Source: Anaerolineae bacterium (GTDB lineage Bacteria > Chloroflexota > Anaerolineae > Anaerolineales > Villigracilaceae). Taken from it: a DNA stretch of 35,562 nt. Positions within the stretch are counted from its first letter, which is position 1, and each line of letters begins with the position of its first letter. Position numbers and translations under genes: made by a program. The stretch is from assembly GCA_018648685.1 (NCBI GenBank), contig JABGQT010000071.1:1-35562 (forward strand), read 5' to 3'. The notes under the pieces were generated by a model that saw only the letters and a program-made list of their open reading frames with translations, did not search any database and was not told where the DNA came from. Positions 23,237-32,509 of the stretch are shown piece after piece.

Positions 23237-24441
23237 TTTATTTGATCGACCCATGTGCGTGGCGGACGGATAAGCCACCAACGCATCCAATAGAGGGAAA
23301 TGCCAAGAATAAAAGGAAAAGCAAAAGTAAGAATTTCAAAGGCATGGGTGCTTTGAGTGAAAATCACCCATGAAGAAAGGAGCAGAATGAAAAGAAAGGG
23401 GATGCCCCATTTGGCATTTTCCCAGCGAGAGCGAATTGTTTTCAGGAAAAGCACCAATGGAAGGAAAAAATACGGAAAAAGGTCAGGTGTTATGCGAATA
23501 TCAAGAAATGGTGTCATGACAATGCTGAGGCTAGCAACCCAAAGAAGACGAGGAAAATCTTTTCCGCGCGCTGAGCGCCATTCGATGAAGAGGAGGAGCA
23601 GAGCAATCCATTTGGTGATATTCGCGATTATTTTGCCATCATCAGGCTGCCAAACCTGGAGTGTCTCGCTGAAGAGTAACCCTTGTCCAACACGAAGATT
23701 AGCTCGGAGAGAACCGGCAAAGGGGATGATCCAATCAGGGAAAATAATGAGCGTAATAGCTACAACAACAACAAAACTCATGGCAAAAATAGAGAAAACA
23801 CGCCATCGTCGGGCGGCAATGATCAAAAAAAGAATAAAGAATAAGAGTAGCGCACCTTTTTGCAGATGAAATGTGCTAAAAAGAAGTAAGATGCCAAGCA
23901 CTTCCTCCCATTTTTCACGAAGAGCAACGAGCGCCAAAAGCAGTATAAGGGCTGTAAAGATTGTGCCGCTCCCTTCGAAAAGCGGATAGAGTCCATAAAA
24001 ACTAAGAAAGAGCGTACTGAAAAATAGGACAAGGCTAACGCGAGAGCTTTTCCATTCTGCTAAATAGATACTCAAAAAACCAACAGCAAAGAGAGAAATT
24101 TCGGCAAGGCTCATCCATAGAGCACGCGCCTGGTCAAAATCTTTGATGAGAGCAAAAGGGAAATAAAAAATAAGTAGATAAAAAGGCGTGTCCAAACGAT
24201 AAGGGTATTGACCTTCTTCGGCTGGTTGTCCGTAAATAGCGATTTGCGTCTCTTCTGCCGTTTCTGCTAAATAAGGATTATTTTCCGTAAAAAGAAAAGT
24301 TCGCGCACCCATCCACGGGACACGAAAGCTATCCCCGCCTGAAAATTCTGGTGTGATTAGATAATTTACTCTGAAGAGGATACCTACAAGAAGAGAGAAA
24401 GCGAGGGCAACCACGACTATAGAGATGATCTTTTCTTTCAA
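23233..24441 (-). CDS. DUF2029/GT87-like polytopic membrane protein
   Basis: This 402-residue protein has about 10 membrane helices. The N-terminal loop after helix 1 carries FSGGDSFRVPWMGARTFL and NNPYL, a pattern seen in DUF2029 (GT87, mannosyltransferase-like) proteins, with a candidate catalytic Asp near residue 37. It is the first of three overlapping membrane-protein genes (ATGA overlap with the next). A minus-strand TATAAT at 24525-24520 and the yegS terminator upstream suggest the run starts here. Confidence 0.65.
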   Translation of the reverse strand: MKEKIISIVVVALAFSLLVGILFRVNYLITPEFSGGDSFRVPWMGARTFLFTENNPYLAETAEETQIAIYGQPAEEGQYPYRLDTPFYLLIFYFPFALIKDFDQARALWMSLAEISLFAVGFLSIYLAEWKSSRVSLVLFFSTLFLSFYGLYPLFEGSGTIFTALILLLALVALREKWEEVLGILLLFSTFHLQKGALLLFFILFLIIAARRWRVFSIFAMSFVVVVAITLIIFPDWIIPFAGSLRANLRVGQGLLFSETLQVWQPDDGKIIANITKWIALLLLFIEWRSARGKDFPRLLWVASLSIVMTPFLDIRITPDLFPYFFLPLVLFLKTIRSRWENAKWGIPFLFILLLSSWVIFTQSTHAFEILTFAFPFILGISLYWMRWWLIRPPRTWVDQIK

Positions 24442-24553
24442 AAGTGCTCCGTATCACTCCCTATACTTTCAACCGGGAGATTTTGGAAAATATAATTCAT
24501 CTAATGATGGGCAAATGCAATTATAGAGCAAAACGGGAGAGTGCGCTTAAATC

Positions 24554-24580
24554 AAAAATGGGCGGATAATTGCCACCCAT
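24554..24580 (-). terminator. Terminator after the lipid kinase gene
   Basis: An 8-bp stem (24558-24565 against 24573-24580, one G-U pair) with a 7-nt loop is followed on the minus strand by a T-run. It lies about 18 bp after the stop of the kinase gene. Confidence 0.75.
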
Positions 24581-24597
24581 CTCTTGAAAAGCTCTTT

Positions 24598-25500
24598 CTA
24601 CGGCATCAAAATTGGTAAGCGCGCAGGAAAAATTTGATACTTTGCTTCGTAAAGTTCGCGATTGAAGATCTCGCCATCTGCATGAGATGGTGAGCTTTCT
24701 GTCAACTTGATAGAAAGATGTGTTGTGTTGATTTCGTGAATTTCGTCTTTTTCGACAAAATTTCCCGCGCCAGCTTTCATGGTTAACGGAAGCAATCCCA
24801 ACATCCGCAAGCGGGATTGAACATAACCGAAGGTAAAGGTCAGCTTCCCATCAAAGAGATCGGCATGAGGCGTCACATAAAAAAGTCCGCCTGTACAGGC
24901 GCCATTTCCTATAGAAACAAGAGAAATAGGGCCTGTGTATTCACCATCATCCCATTTAAGTTCTGCCTGCCAGCTTGTGCCTTGATATATAGCAGCCACA
25001 GCTGCATATAAATAACGAGGGATACCTTTTAGCCAACTGATTTCCTCTTGAATAACCGTAACTACAGGCTCAAGCCCAATAGCGGTGTTATTTACAAAAT
25101 AACGATCATTGACCTTACATAAATCCATCAAGCGGGTTTTGCCTGCCGCAATAGTTTTCGCGACTTCATCCAGATTTGTAGATACTTTCAAATTTGCCAT
25201 TAAATCATTGGCTGTCCCCAAAGGAATCACCCCAAAAGGGGGCAAAGCTTCACCTTCAGGCACTGCCTTTGCCATCCCATGAACGACATCACCTATTGTC
25301 CCGTCACCACCTGCTGCGATAATGGGAGAAAAACCATCCTTCACGGCTTGCTCGGCTAGCTCAACACTATGCCCTTTTTTCTCAGAGACAGCAACTTCAA
25401 AATCAACACCGCTCTTTTTAAGAGCAAGTTCAGCTTCAGGAAAACGTTCTTTCGCTCGCCAACGTGCTGAATATGGATTTAGGATCACTTTTGCTACCAT
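24598..25500 (-). CDS. Diacylglycerol/lipid kinase, YegS/DgkB family
   Basis: This is a cytosolic or membrane-associated lipid kinase of 300 residues. It has the NAD-kinase/DAGK fold motifs: a starting VILNPYSARW, GGDGTIGDV (64-72) for nucleotide binding, PLGTANDL (93-100), and GNGACTGGLF in the C-terminal domain with the HADGE-like sequence near the end. The start at 25500 is set by GGAGAG 4 nt upstream. Likely substrates are diacylglycerol or related lipids. It is 69 bp downstream of the aldo/keto reductase gene and on the same strand. Confidence 0.9.
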   Translation of the reverse strand: MVAKVILNPYSARWRAKERFPEAELALKKSGVDFEVAVSEKKGHSVELAEQAVKDGFSPIIAAGGDGTIGDVVHGMAKAVPEGEALPPFGVIPLGTANDLMANLKVSTNLDEVAKTIAAGKTRLMDLCKVNDRYFVNNTAIGLEPVVTVIQEEISWLKGIPRYLYAAVAAIYQGTSWQAELKWDDGEYTGPISLVSIGNGACTGGLFYVTPHADLFDGKLTFTFGYVQSRLRMLGLLPLTMKAGAGNFVEKDEIHEINTTHLSIKLTESSPSHADGEIFNRELYEAKYQIFPARLPILMP

Positions 25501-25569
25501 GAAAACTCTCCAATAAGAATTTACTCTAATATACAGCAAAATTATGCTAAAAACCATTTCATTTTTATG

Positions 25570-26526
25570 CTATTCCCAGCGAGAGAGTTCATTCAAGTTC
25601 ATTTTTTCATCGTGCATGAGCATAAGCTCAACCGCGCCTAAGCTGTCATTCAATTGCGAAATCGAGTTTGCCCCAATGATCGGGCTAGAAATAACTGGGT
25701 CAGCCAATTGCCAAGCGAGCGCTACTTGCGTCACCGTTGCGTCGTGCGTAGCAGCAATTTCATCCATTGCCTCGAGCAGTGCCCAATTTTCCTCTGTAAA
25801 ATACTTTTTTACGCTCCCCGCGCGCACTGAATCCGCTTTTTTATCTCGCCTGTATTTCCCTGTTAAAAAGCCAGCCGCCAGCGGGCTGTAAGGAATTACG
25901 CCAATATTATTTTCGCGGCAGATCTCTGCTAGCTCACGCTCGTACTCCGCCCGATGCACTAAAGAATAATGCGGCTGAAGAGTGTCATAACGCGCTAAAT
26001 CAATTTTTTCAGAAACTTCGAGTGCCTCGCGCAATTGCTCTCCCGAATAATTGGAGCAACCGATCGCACGCACTTTTCCGCTTTGCACAAGATCATCAAA
26101 AGCGCGCAAAGTCTCTTCTATTTCCACATCCACATCTGCCCAATGCGCCTGATAAAGATCAATATATTCGATATCCAAGCGACGCAAAGAATCTTCAACC
26201 ATTTTCTGGATTCGTTTTCCGGATAGCCCTTCGGTGGGTGGATTTCCCATCATCCCACGCACTTTCGTCGCAATCACAAGTTTCTCACGCGGAATTTTGG
26301 CTTGCTTCCGCCATTTACCAATAATCTCCTCTGAAACACCGCCCGGATTCCCATCCGCCCATCGAGAATAGATGTCGGCAGTATCAATAAAATTGATGCC
26401 CGCCTCATACGCTGCAGAAAGAATCTCAAAAGAAGTCGCTTCATCTGCTGACCAACCAAATTGCATTGTGCCCAAACAAAGCACAGAAACTTCGATCCCT
26501 GTCTTACCAAGTTGGCGATATTTCAT
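25570..26526 (-). CDS. Aldo/keto reductase
   Basis: This NADPH-dependent oxidoreductase of the AKR superfamily is 318 residues long with a TIM-barrel pattern. The catalytic tetrad is visible: D48 and Y53 in FIDTADIYS, K88 in IATKV, and H128 in LYQAHW. Cofactor-contact segments IGCSNYS and the C-terminal SSPIIGANS are present. Its ATG overlaps the AlaX stop by one base (TAATG), so the two are coupled. The substrate is unknown. Confidence 0.93.
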   Translation of the reverse strand: MKYRQLGKTGIEVSVLCLGTMQFGWSADEATSFEILSAAYEAGINFIDTADIYSRWADGNPGGVSEEIIGKWRKQAKIPREKLVIATKVRGMMGNPPTEGLSGKRIQKMVEDSLRRLDIEYIDLYQAHWADVDVEIEETLRAFDDLVQSGKVRAIGCSNYSGEQLREALEVSEKIDLARYDTLQPHYSLVHRAEYERELAEICRENNIGVIPYSPLAAGFLTGKYRRDKKADSVRAGSVKKYFTEENWALLEAMDEIAATHDATVTQVALAWQLADPVISSPIIGANSISQLNDSLGAVELMLMHDEKMNLNELSRWE

Positions 26527-27245
26527 TATTCCACCTCCACATAGATCCGCTTATTGATCTTCCCCTTTGACTTATAGTTGGTTACGCGCAGCGCACCAAC
26601 TTCTGATGTATTCTTAACATGTGTCCCACCATCGGCTTGTAAATCTAATCCAACAATTTCGATCGTACGAATTTCACTGATCCCCTCTGGAAGCAAATTG
26701 ATCTTTGTCCGGATCAAATCTGGGATTTGAAAAGCCTCCTCGCGCGACAACACTGCCACTTTCACATCATATTCTTTTTGGGCCTCGACGTTAATCGCTT
26801 CTTCTATCTCCGCTACCAATTCTTTACGCATCGTCTCAAATTCAAAATCCATCCGTCCCTTAAGCGGATCCATATTCCCGCCTGTGACGAGTGCGCCATA
26901 ATCACGGAATACAACGCCGCACAAAATGTGCATGGCCGTATGCGCTCGCATAAGCTGATAGCGGTGCTCCCAATCAATTTCTCCATGTACCGATGCGCCA
27001 ACTTCTGGCAAATTTTCATCCCCACCGATGAAATGAAGCGCATCTGCGCCACGCTTCTTCACCTTTGTCACCGAGTATTCCGTCCCATCAACGCGCAACA
27101 CGCCAAAATCACAGGGTTGTCCCCCGCCTCCGGGATAGAAAGCTGTTCGGTCCAACACCACTGCTCGGGACTCGGCATCCACGCTAACAATTTCCGCATC
27201 AAATTCTTTTAGATAGCTATCCTTTTGGCAAAGTAACTCGGTCAT
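26526..27245 (-). CDS. Alanyl-tRNA editing protein, AlaX type
   Basis: This free-standing editing domain hydrolyses mischarged Ser-tRNA(Ala) or Gly-tRNA(Ala). It has 239 residues with an N-terminal domain (TAFYPGGGGQPCDFG, 35-48) that marks the medium-length AlaX-M form. The zinc site includes H102 and H106 in RAHTAMHIL and H209 in DGGTHV. The cysteine of the common CGGTHV motif is Asp here (D205). Its ATG overlaps the stop of the large membrane protein upstream (ATGA). Confidence 0.92.
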   Translation of the reverse strand: MTELLCQKDSYLKEFDAEIVSVDAESRAVVLDRTAFYPGGGGQPCDFGVLRVDGTEYSVTKVKKRGADALHFIGGDENLPEVGASVHGEIDWEHRYQLMRAHTAMHILCGVVFRDYGALVTGGNMDPLKGRMDFEFETMRKELVAEIEEAINVEAQKEYDVKVAVLSREEAFQIPDLIRTKINLLPEGISEIRTIEIVGLDLQADGGTHVKNTSEVGALRVTNYKSKGKINKRIYVEVE

Positions 27246-29239
27246 TTTATGCTCCTCAACGAATATAATTTATAGGTACTAGAAAAATCTTTTTCCAATT
27301 TTAGCTGACTCAAAAACTGCTCCAGTGCAACCCAGTCTGCATCAGTATAGGCAGGGTCATCTTCGCGGATAAAATCTGCGCCATGCTCATAAAAAAGCAG
27401 ATGCGTATATTCTGCCTCGCGCCAGGCATCCAGCACGGCTTCAGGAGAGCCGTAATTGCGGATGTCGGCATACCAACGGTCGATCACTTCATCTGGCTCA
27501 CATTTGGGAACACAGGCAAGACCGCGCGTTTCCCAAAGCATGATGACTTGAGAATTTGCGGGCAGCTCTGCAATTGCGAACATCGCCGATTCGTACGTGC
27601 CCAAAGCATGCTCCCGATAAGATGTAGGAGTCTGCGCCCCGATCAATGTCTCGATAACCCGCAATTTGGTAAAATTCACGCCTGTCAGGAAGAGATTAAA
27701 GCCAAAAGCCAAAAGCACAAGAGCAGAGGCAATGCGCCCAAAACGAACTCCCCCAGCACGGATTTTGGAAAAACTCTCAAAACCTACTCCTGCTAAAATA
27801 GCCCACGTGGGGAAAAGAACAAAATAGAGCCGCGTCTGGATAAGCAAACGCGATGTGCGCCCCGCAACAGCCCAGAGAAGAAAACCTGTCAGAGTAAGAA
27901 TTAGAGCCGTTTGCAAAGCTCTCTTTTGTGCCACGCTACGCTCTTTCCAACCAATCCAAACCAAGGGGCTAAGAGCCAGCATTAACGAACCAATTTCCGC
28001 CGAATAACCGACTTTGGCTTCTAAACCCCAAATCGTTGCCCGCCAAGGAAGAAAAATAGTATCCCGCCAATCTCCCCATGCCAGATCTCCCTGATATAGT
28101 GTCAAACGATGTACATCCATCGCTCCTGAGGGGAAAAGGAGCGGGTAAACAGGATTGCCTGTTGCGAGCAAATTTTTGATCAACCAGGGAGAAAATATCA
28201 GCAAAGAAATTCCTGCAAAAATGGAAATATCTCGCAGCACAGACTTTAACCCATATCTGCGTTTTGTCAGAAAAATGATCGGGAGGGCTGCCACGAACAA
28301 TATCCCGGTTGTGTATTTCGTCCCCATTGCAAAACCAACGAGTAAAGCCGATAACCACAAAAACTTATCTTCGCGGCGCGATCTCCACAAATCCAAAAGA
28401 ACGAAAACACTAAAGCCATAAAGCATGGCTGTCCATTCAACGTACCCCCACGAAAGCGTGTCAGAGATCGTTTGCCCCGCGAGCAAACTTACCAAAGCCA
28501 CCCAAGCAACTTGTGTTGAGAATTTTTCGCTAAGATAGCCCAGCAAACCAATCAAAGTGAGCGAACCCAAAGCCCAACTAAAAATAATCGCCGCTTCGGT
28601 GCCGCCTAAGACCATTGCAAAAGCTTGCCCCATTTCCTGTTGCTGCGGCATTCCCCAAAAGATCAATTCCGGGAGATAATTAATGCGCCCTTCGAGCAAG
28701 TAGATTTTTGGCAAAGTCAGATGATAAACAAGGCTATCAAATGCAAGCGGCGGCGCAAGGGATTTACCGAGAGTCACGAAAAGAATAAAAAGAACGCCCC
28801 ATCCAAGTACTTTTTCAAACACAGTGCTTTTTTGCCAAAGCGGAACAAGCGCACGCCATGCACACCACCAAGCGAATAAATCTTTTCTAAGGAAAATGCT
28901 CAAGAGTAGAAAACAGGCAACAAAAAAGATTGTCGAAAAGCCAAAGCTAACGCCCACAAAAAAGATAAAAAGTCCCAGAACGCCCATTCCTAGTGCAGAT
29001 TGAAGCGCAAGAGCAATTAGAAGAGAGAATTCTTGTCGAATTGCGGGAAAAAGTTTATCTCCCAATGCACCCATCAGGGAAACCAAAGAAAAACCAATGA
29101 AGAGCTGCCAAAAGGCGCGTACTAAAACAAAAACTTCTTCGGGAGAAAAAGGTTTGTGAGTATAGGCGTAAGCCAGTAGCACAGACAGAAACCAAAGTGT
29201 GCCGCCCAAGCCCAAGAAGAGTTTTTTTCTAGCGTCCAT
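27242..29239 (-). CDS. Large GT-C-type polytopic membrane protein
   Basis: This 665-residue protein has about 12-14 membrane helices and a soluble C-terminal region of about 120 residues. After the fifth or sixth helix comes APPLAFDSLVYHLTLPKIYL, with the acidic residue expected in GT-C glycosyltransferases. The ATG at 29239 is used; a GTG three codons upstream is possible. Both overlap the end of the preceding gene. It is probably a lipid-phosphate-sugar transferase acting outside the membrane, but the donor and acceptor are unknown. Confidence 0.7.
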   Translation of the reverse strand: MDARKKLFLGLGGTLWFLSVLLAYAYTHKPFSPEEVFVLVRAFWQLFIGFSLVSLMGALGDKLFPAIRQEFSLLIALALQSALGMGVLGLFIFFVGVSFGFSTIFFVACFLLLSIFLRKDLFAWWCAWRALVPLWQKSTVFEKVLGWGVLFILFVTLGKSLAPPLAFDSLVYHLTLPKIYLLEGRINYLPELIFWGMPQQQEMGQAFAMVLGGTEAAIIFSWALGSLTLIGLLGYLSEKFSTQVAWVALVSLLAGQTISDTLSWGYVEWTAMLYGFSVFVLLDLWRSRREDKFLWLSALLVGFAMGTKYTTGILFVAALPIIFLTKRRYGLKSVLRDISIFAGISLLIFSPWLIKNLLATGNPVYPLLFPSGAMDVHRLTLYQGDLAWGDWRDTIFLPWRATIWGLEAKVGYSAEIGSLMLALSPLVWIGWKERSVAQKRALQTALILTLTGFLLWAVAGRTSRLLIQTRLYFVLFPTWAILAGVGFESFSKIRAGGVRFGRIASALVLLAFGFNLFLTGVNFTKLRVIETLIGAQTPTSYREHALGTYESAMFAIAELPANSQVIMLWETRGLACVPKCEPDEVIDRWYADIRNYGSPEAVLDAWREAEYTHLLFYEHGADFIREDDPAYTDADWVALEQFLSQLKLEKDFSSTYKLYSLRSIK

Positions 29240-30689
29240 AAACCACACTTATATCGTCTTCGTAAAGAAGCTCCCACCCCTGTTCGGATAGCTCATTCCC
29301 AACTGCCCAGCCTGGTTCTAGAAGGATTAAATTCACATCCCATTCATCCAGGATTTGCTGCGCTGCCTCGCCCCCCTTTGTAACTTGCTTCCATTGATCG
29401 ATCATTTCTGCACCGTAAAGATCGGCGCGCCCGTCGATGAAGACGGGATATTCGCGCAGATTCCAGATCAGGTAACCGCCCCAGTTATAGGAGTTAAGGA
29501 GCGCACCTTCGGGCTGATTCTCCTCTATCCATTGTACGGCGGCGCGGGGATAGAGGGCATCCACCTTTTCGGGACGGGTAAGGAAATATAGATTTCCGAA
29601 TGCAGCAAAAAGAATGAAAGAGATGAGTATCCCGTTGATGAAACGAGTTAGTTTTAACGGCAATTCTTGGGGTGTAGAAGAGGCTTTTGAACCCCGAGCA
29701 AGTTGAACCAAGCGCAGCGCGATCTCTTCATTCCAAAAAGAAGAAAACTCTCTGCTCAATACTGGGAGGAGAATAATGGCAAAAGGGGCAACATTTCGCT
29801 GAGAGACGAAGGTCATATAGGTGAAGCCTAAAACTTTGAATAAATCGCTAAAACCGAGTTTTCGGCCTGTATTTGCGAGGACGAGAATGAGGAGAAAAAG
29901 CATCCAGAGCATAGGGTGAAAGCTGATCTGATGAAAATTAGGAGATTGCCATTCCTGAATACTGAGGGAGACATCGAGGGTGTGAAAAGGAAGTCGCCAA
30001 AGTTCAAAGCCGCTTGGATTGAGCAACACAGCAAAGAATGCGAGAAAAGTAAATAAGAGCAAGTTTTTATGTGTTTTTGCGGGAAGTACATCTTCTTTGC
30101 CCATCCATTTATTGATAAGTTCGCCAGCCAACGTGGCAATGAGCAGCAATATACCCCAAACATAACCCCCATGCAGATTTGCCCAAAGTATAAAGAAGGG
30201 GATTAAAAGCCATAGTCGTGCTTTTTCATTTTTCTTGAGTGTGGAAAGCCAGTAATCGAGAATGGCCAAAAAAAGAAAGGAAAATAATTGCGGGCGTGGA
30301 GACCAGATTGGTGCAGCAACGAGCGCAGCAAGAAGAAGAAGCAAAGCGCGTAAAAAGGCAGGACCGCGCATCTGTTTTGCAGCAATACCAAAGGTAGCGA
30401 CAGCCATCAACGAGACAAAGGATGCGAGCGCGAAATATTCCCCGACTTTAAAAACAAGATAAATGAGAACATCCGAAAGCCAGAAGGCATTTACCCAATC
30501 TGCGCCGTAACGCGTATAGGAGAAAATATCTTCGAGCAGAATTTCCCCTTGCGTGACCATTTCTTCGCCTGAGCGAAGATGCCACCACATATCAGCATCA
30601 GCAGGGGTGCGTGAGAGGAGGATAAAAACCAATAATAGGGCAATCGTGATGATGAGGCGATTAAAAAGGGATGCTTTTTCTTTTGGCAA
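29229..30689 (-). CDS. Polytopic membrane protein with DADMWWHLR motif
   Basis: This 486-residue protein has about 10 membrane helices. The motif ADADMWWHLRSGE (30-42) follows the first helix, with D31 and D33 at the GT-C catalytic place. The C-terminal soluble domain has AVQWIEENQPEGALLNSYNW (about 383-402), VFIDGRADLYG and ILLEPGWAV. I have seen this family widely in Chloroflexota and related phyla, usually annotated as hypothetical. It is the first gene of an overlapping run (membrane protein, membrane protein, AlaX, aldo/keto reductase). Confidence 0.7.
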   Translation of the reverse strand: MPKEKASLFNRLIITIALLLVFILLSRTPADADMWWHLRSGEEMVTQGEILLEDIFSYTRYGADWVNAFWLSDVLIYLVFKVGEYFALASFVSLMAVATFGIAAKQMRGPAFLRALLLLLAALVAAPIWSPRPQLFSFLFLAILDYWLSTLKKNEKARLWLLIPFFILWANLHGGYVWGILLLIATLAGELINKWMGKEDVLPAKTHKNLLLFTFLAFFAVLLNPSGFELWRLPFHTLDVSLSIQEWQSPNFHQISFHPMLWMLFLLILVLANTGRKLGFSDLFKVLGFTYMTFVSQRNVAPFAIILLPVLSREFSSFWNEEIALRLVQLARGSKASSTPQELPLKLTRFINGILISFILFAAFGNLYFLTRPEKVDALYPRAAVQWIEENQPEGALLNSYNWGGYLIWNLREYPVFIDGRADLYGAEMIDQWKQVTKGGEAAQQILDEWDVNLILLEPGWAVGNELSEQGWELLYEDDISVVYGR

Positions 30690-30724
30690 TTCTTCTCCTT
30701 GTGTTAGAGATTATTGTAACTTAA

Positions 30725-30754
30725 TAAAAAAATCCCCGCTCAAAAAGCGAGGAT
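30725..30754 (-). terminator. Terminator of the sigma factor gene
   Basis: A 9-bp stem (30732-30740 against 30746-30754, one G-U pair) with a 5-nt loop is followed on the minus strand by seven Ts. It lies 23 bp after the sigma factor stop. Confidence 0.88.
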
Positions 30755-30776
30755 CTTTGTCATATCTGATTATTAG

Positions 30777-31991
30777 TTATTCACCCAAATAATCGCGCAG
30801 TTTACGTCGCACGGTGGGATGTCGTAATCGGCTCAATGCCTGGGCTTCGATTTGGCGGACGCGTTCGCGCGTTACGCCCATTTTACGCCCAACTTCTTCA
30901 AGCGTGTAGGCTTGTCCGTCCAAAATACCATAGCGCAATTGCAAAATACGCACTTCACGAGGCGGGAGATTTTCCATGACTTCTACGAGGTGATCCTGCA
31001 AAAGATGGTGCGTAGCTGTATCGTCAGGAGGCGGAGAATCTACATCTTCGATGAAATCTCCCAAAACAGAATCTTCTTCATTATCCGTAGGCGTCTCAAG
31101 CGAAAGCGGGCGGCGTGCGACCTGGATCATATGCTCCACTTTCTTGGGCGGAACTTCAAGTGCTTCTGCCAACTCTTCCACAGCGGGACCGCGTCCTAGT
31201 TTTTGGGTTAATTGATGCTGAATGCGAAGTAGTTTATTAATTTGATCGCCCATATGAACAGGCACACGGATCGTGCGCCCTTGGTCAGCAATCGCACGTG
31301 TCACAGCTTGGCGAATCCACCAGGTTGCGTAAGTACTAAATTTATGCCCGCGTCGATAATCAAATTTCTTTGTCGCACGAATCAGACCGATATTTCCCTC
31401 TTGGATCAAATCAAGAAAAGGCACACCGCGCCCCATATATTTTTTGGCAACACTGATCACCAAACGAGAGTTCGCAGTAATCAAATGCTCACGAGCAGCC
31501 CAACCATCTTCGATCAAGCGACGCAATTCCGTTCGCCGTTTCATAGTGACACGCCCTTGTGCTAATTCTTCGCGTGCATTACGCCCACGCTCAATGCGCT
31601 GAGCTAAAGAAACCTCTTGCTCGGCAGTCAAAAGCGGAACACGGCTAACTTCTTTTAGGTAAAGACCTATCGTATCTTTTGTGTCGATATTTGCCAGATA
31701 ATCCTCAGAAACATTCTGGTCGATCTTTTCCTTATCTTCCACTTCTGACGATGCGCTTTCAAGCTCATCATCAGAAGGTCCAGGTAAAGTGGCATCTTCG
31801 ATAAAAGGAACACCTGCGCTCAAAAGAGCAGCGAAAGCTTCTTCAAGTAGTGCTACATCCTGCTCTGCATTTGGGAAGAAATTCAAAATATCATCAAAAG
31901 TAACAAATTTCTTCTTACGCCCTAACGCAAGCAACTTAATGATCCCGGGAGATGCTTTTTCGTCTACGTCAATCAAAACTTTTTCACTCAT
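30777..31991 (-). CDS. rpoD: RNA polymerase primary sigma factor (RpoD/SigA)
   Basis: This is a housekeeping sigma-70 factor of 404 residues. It has a region 1.1-like N-terminus (14-66), an acidic linker (70-100), region 1.2 (DTIGLYLKEVSRVPLLT, 106-122), region 2 (SRLVISVAKKYMGRGVPFLD, 175-194; RGHKFSTYATWWIRQA, 214-229), region 3 (about 240-310) and region 4 with the helix-turn-helix (LEEVGRKMGVTRERVRQIEA, 364-383). The ATG at 31991 is used; an in-frame GTG five codons upstream is possible. The protein is shorter than E. coli RpoD because it lacks the large non-conserved insert. Confidence 0.95.
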   Translation of the reverse strand: MSEKVLIDVDEKASPGIIKLLALGRKKKFVTFDDILNFFPNAEQDVALLEEAFAALLSAGVPFIEDATLPGPSDDELESASSEVEDKEKIDQNVSEDYLANIDTKDTIGLYLKEVSRVPLLTAEQEVSLAQRIERGRNAREELAQGRVTMKRRTELRRLIEDGWAAREHLITANSRLVISVAKKYMGRGVPFLDLIQEGNIGLIRATKKFDYRRGHKFSTYATWWIRQAVTRAIADQGRTIRVPVHMGDQINKLLRIQHQLTQKLGRGPAVEELAEALEVPPKKVEHMIQVARRPLSLETPTDNEEDSVLGDFIEDVDSPPPDDTATHHLLQDHLVEVMENLPPREVRILQLRYGILDGQAYTLEEVGRKMGVTRERVRQIEAQALSRLRHPTVRRKLRDYLGE

Positions 31992-32064
31992 AAAATTAAG
32001 AAACACCTTTTCTGAAATTTGGCACCAGTAAAAAATGCCAGTAAATTACATCTTTCATATTATC

Positions 32065-32271
32065 TTATTCAGCATACAACTTTTTAGGGTTGAAAGCAAC
32101 TCTCTTATTAGATGAAGAGCTTGTAAAAATGTTACTTCTAAACCCTTTTTCTGCTCTTTCGGATATAACATCTGCCATCACTCTAGAGAAAAAATCTCTA
32201 CATAAAAGCAGATACCGGGTTATGAACAGATATGCTCGCTCATCTTTCAGCTTGCTTCTAACTATCAACAT
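32065..32271 (-). CDS. Doubtful small hypothetical protein (68 aa)
   Basis: The frame starts at an ATG (32271) without a recognisable ribosome-binding site and ends 58 bp before the rpoD GTG/ATG starts. The C-terminal half (MADVISERAEKGFRSNIF, then FNPKKLYAE) looks more protein-like than random AT-rich sequence. I do not recognise a family. It might be a remnant or chance. Its position just upstream of rpoD would put it in the rpoD leader if it is transcribed. Confidence 0.2.
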   Translation of the reverse strand: MLIVRSKLKDERAYLFITRYLLLCRDFFSRVMADVISERAEKGFRSNIFTSSSSNKRVAFNPKKLYAE

Positions 32272-32444
32272 CTACAACACGGACACAAAATAAAAAGCAC
32301 GGAAGCCGCAAAGCAACAGTGCCATTTCAAAGTGACCGTTTCACTATACAAAATAAAAGACACAAAGTCAAGTCGAGTTTTGTTTTTTATAGTTTTTTAA
32401 TTTTTCTCGATAAATTTATCATTTTTCTAACAAAACCAGACACT

Positions 32445-32474
32445 AAAAAACTCCATCTTGTGCAGATAGAGTTT
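32445..32474 (-). terminator. Terminator of the atp-mreB transcript
   Basis: A 10-bp stem with one C/A mismatch, arms 32449-32458 and 32464-32473, has a 5-nt loop and is followed on the minus strand by six Ts. It lies about 36 bp after the mreB-like stop. Confidence 0.8.
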
Positions 32475-32509
32475 TATCTAAAAAGAGTCTTGGCACAAAC
32501 CTGCTACTT

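Larger units (their letters stand above)
32007..32509. other. AT-rich intergenic stretch between rpoD and the mreB-like gene
   Basis: About 500 bp holds the presumed rpoD promoter region, one doubtful 68-codon minus-strand frame (listed separately), and the terminator of the mreB-like gene at 32445-32474. The rest (32272-32444) is AT-rich with no convincing gene, RNA or repeat that I can see. Confidence 0.5.

Noticed and set aside
26727-27212. 161-codon plus-strand frame opposite the AlaX gene
   Set aside because: It is antisense to a clear AlaX with full motifs; it is a shadow.
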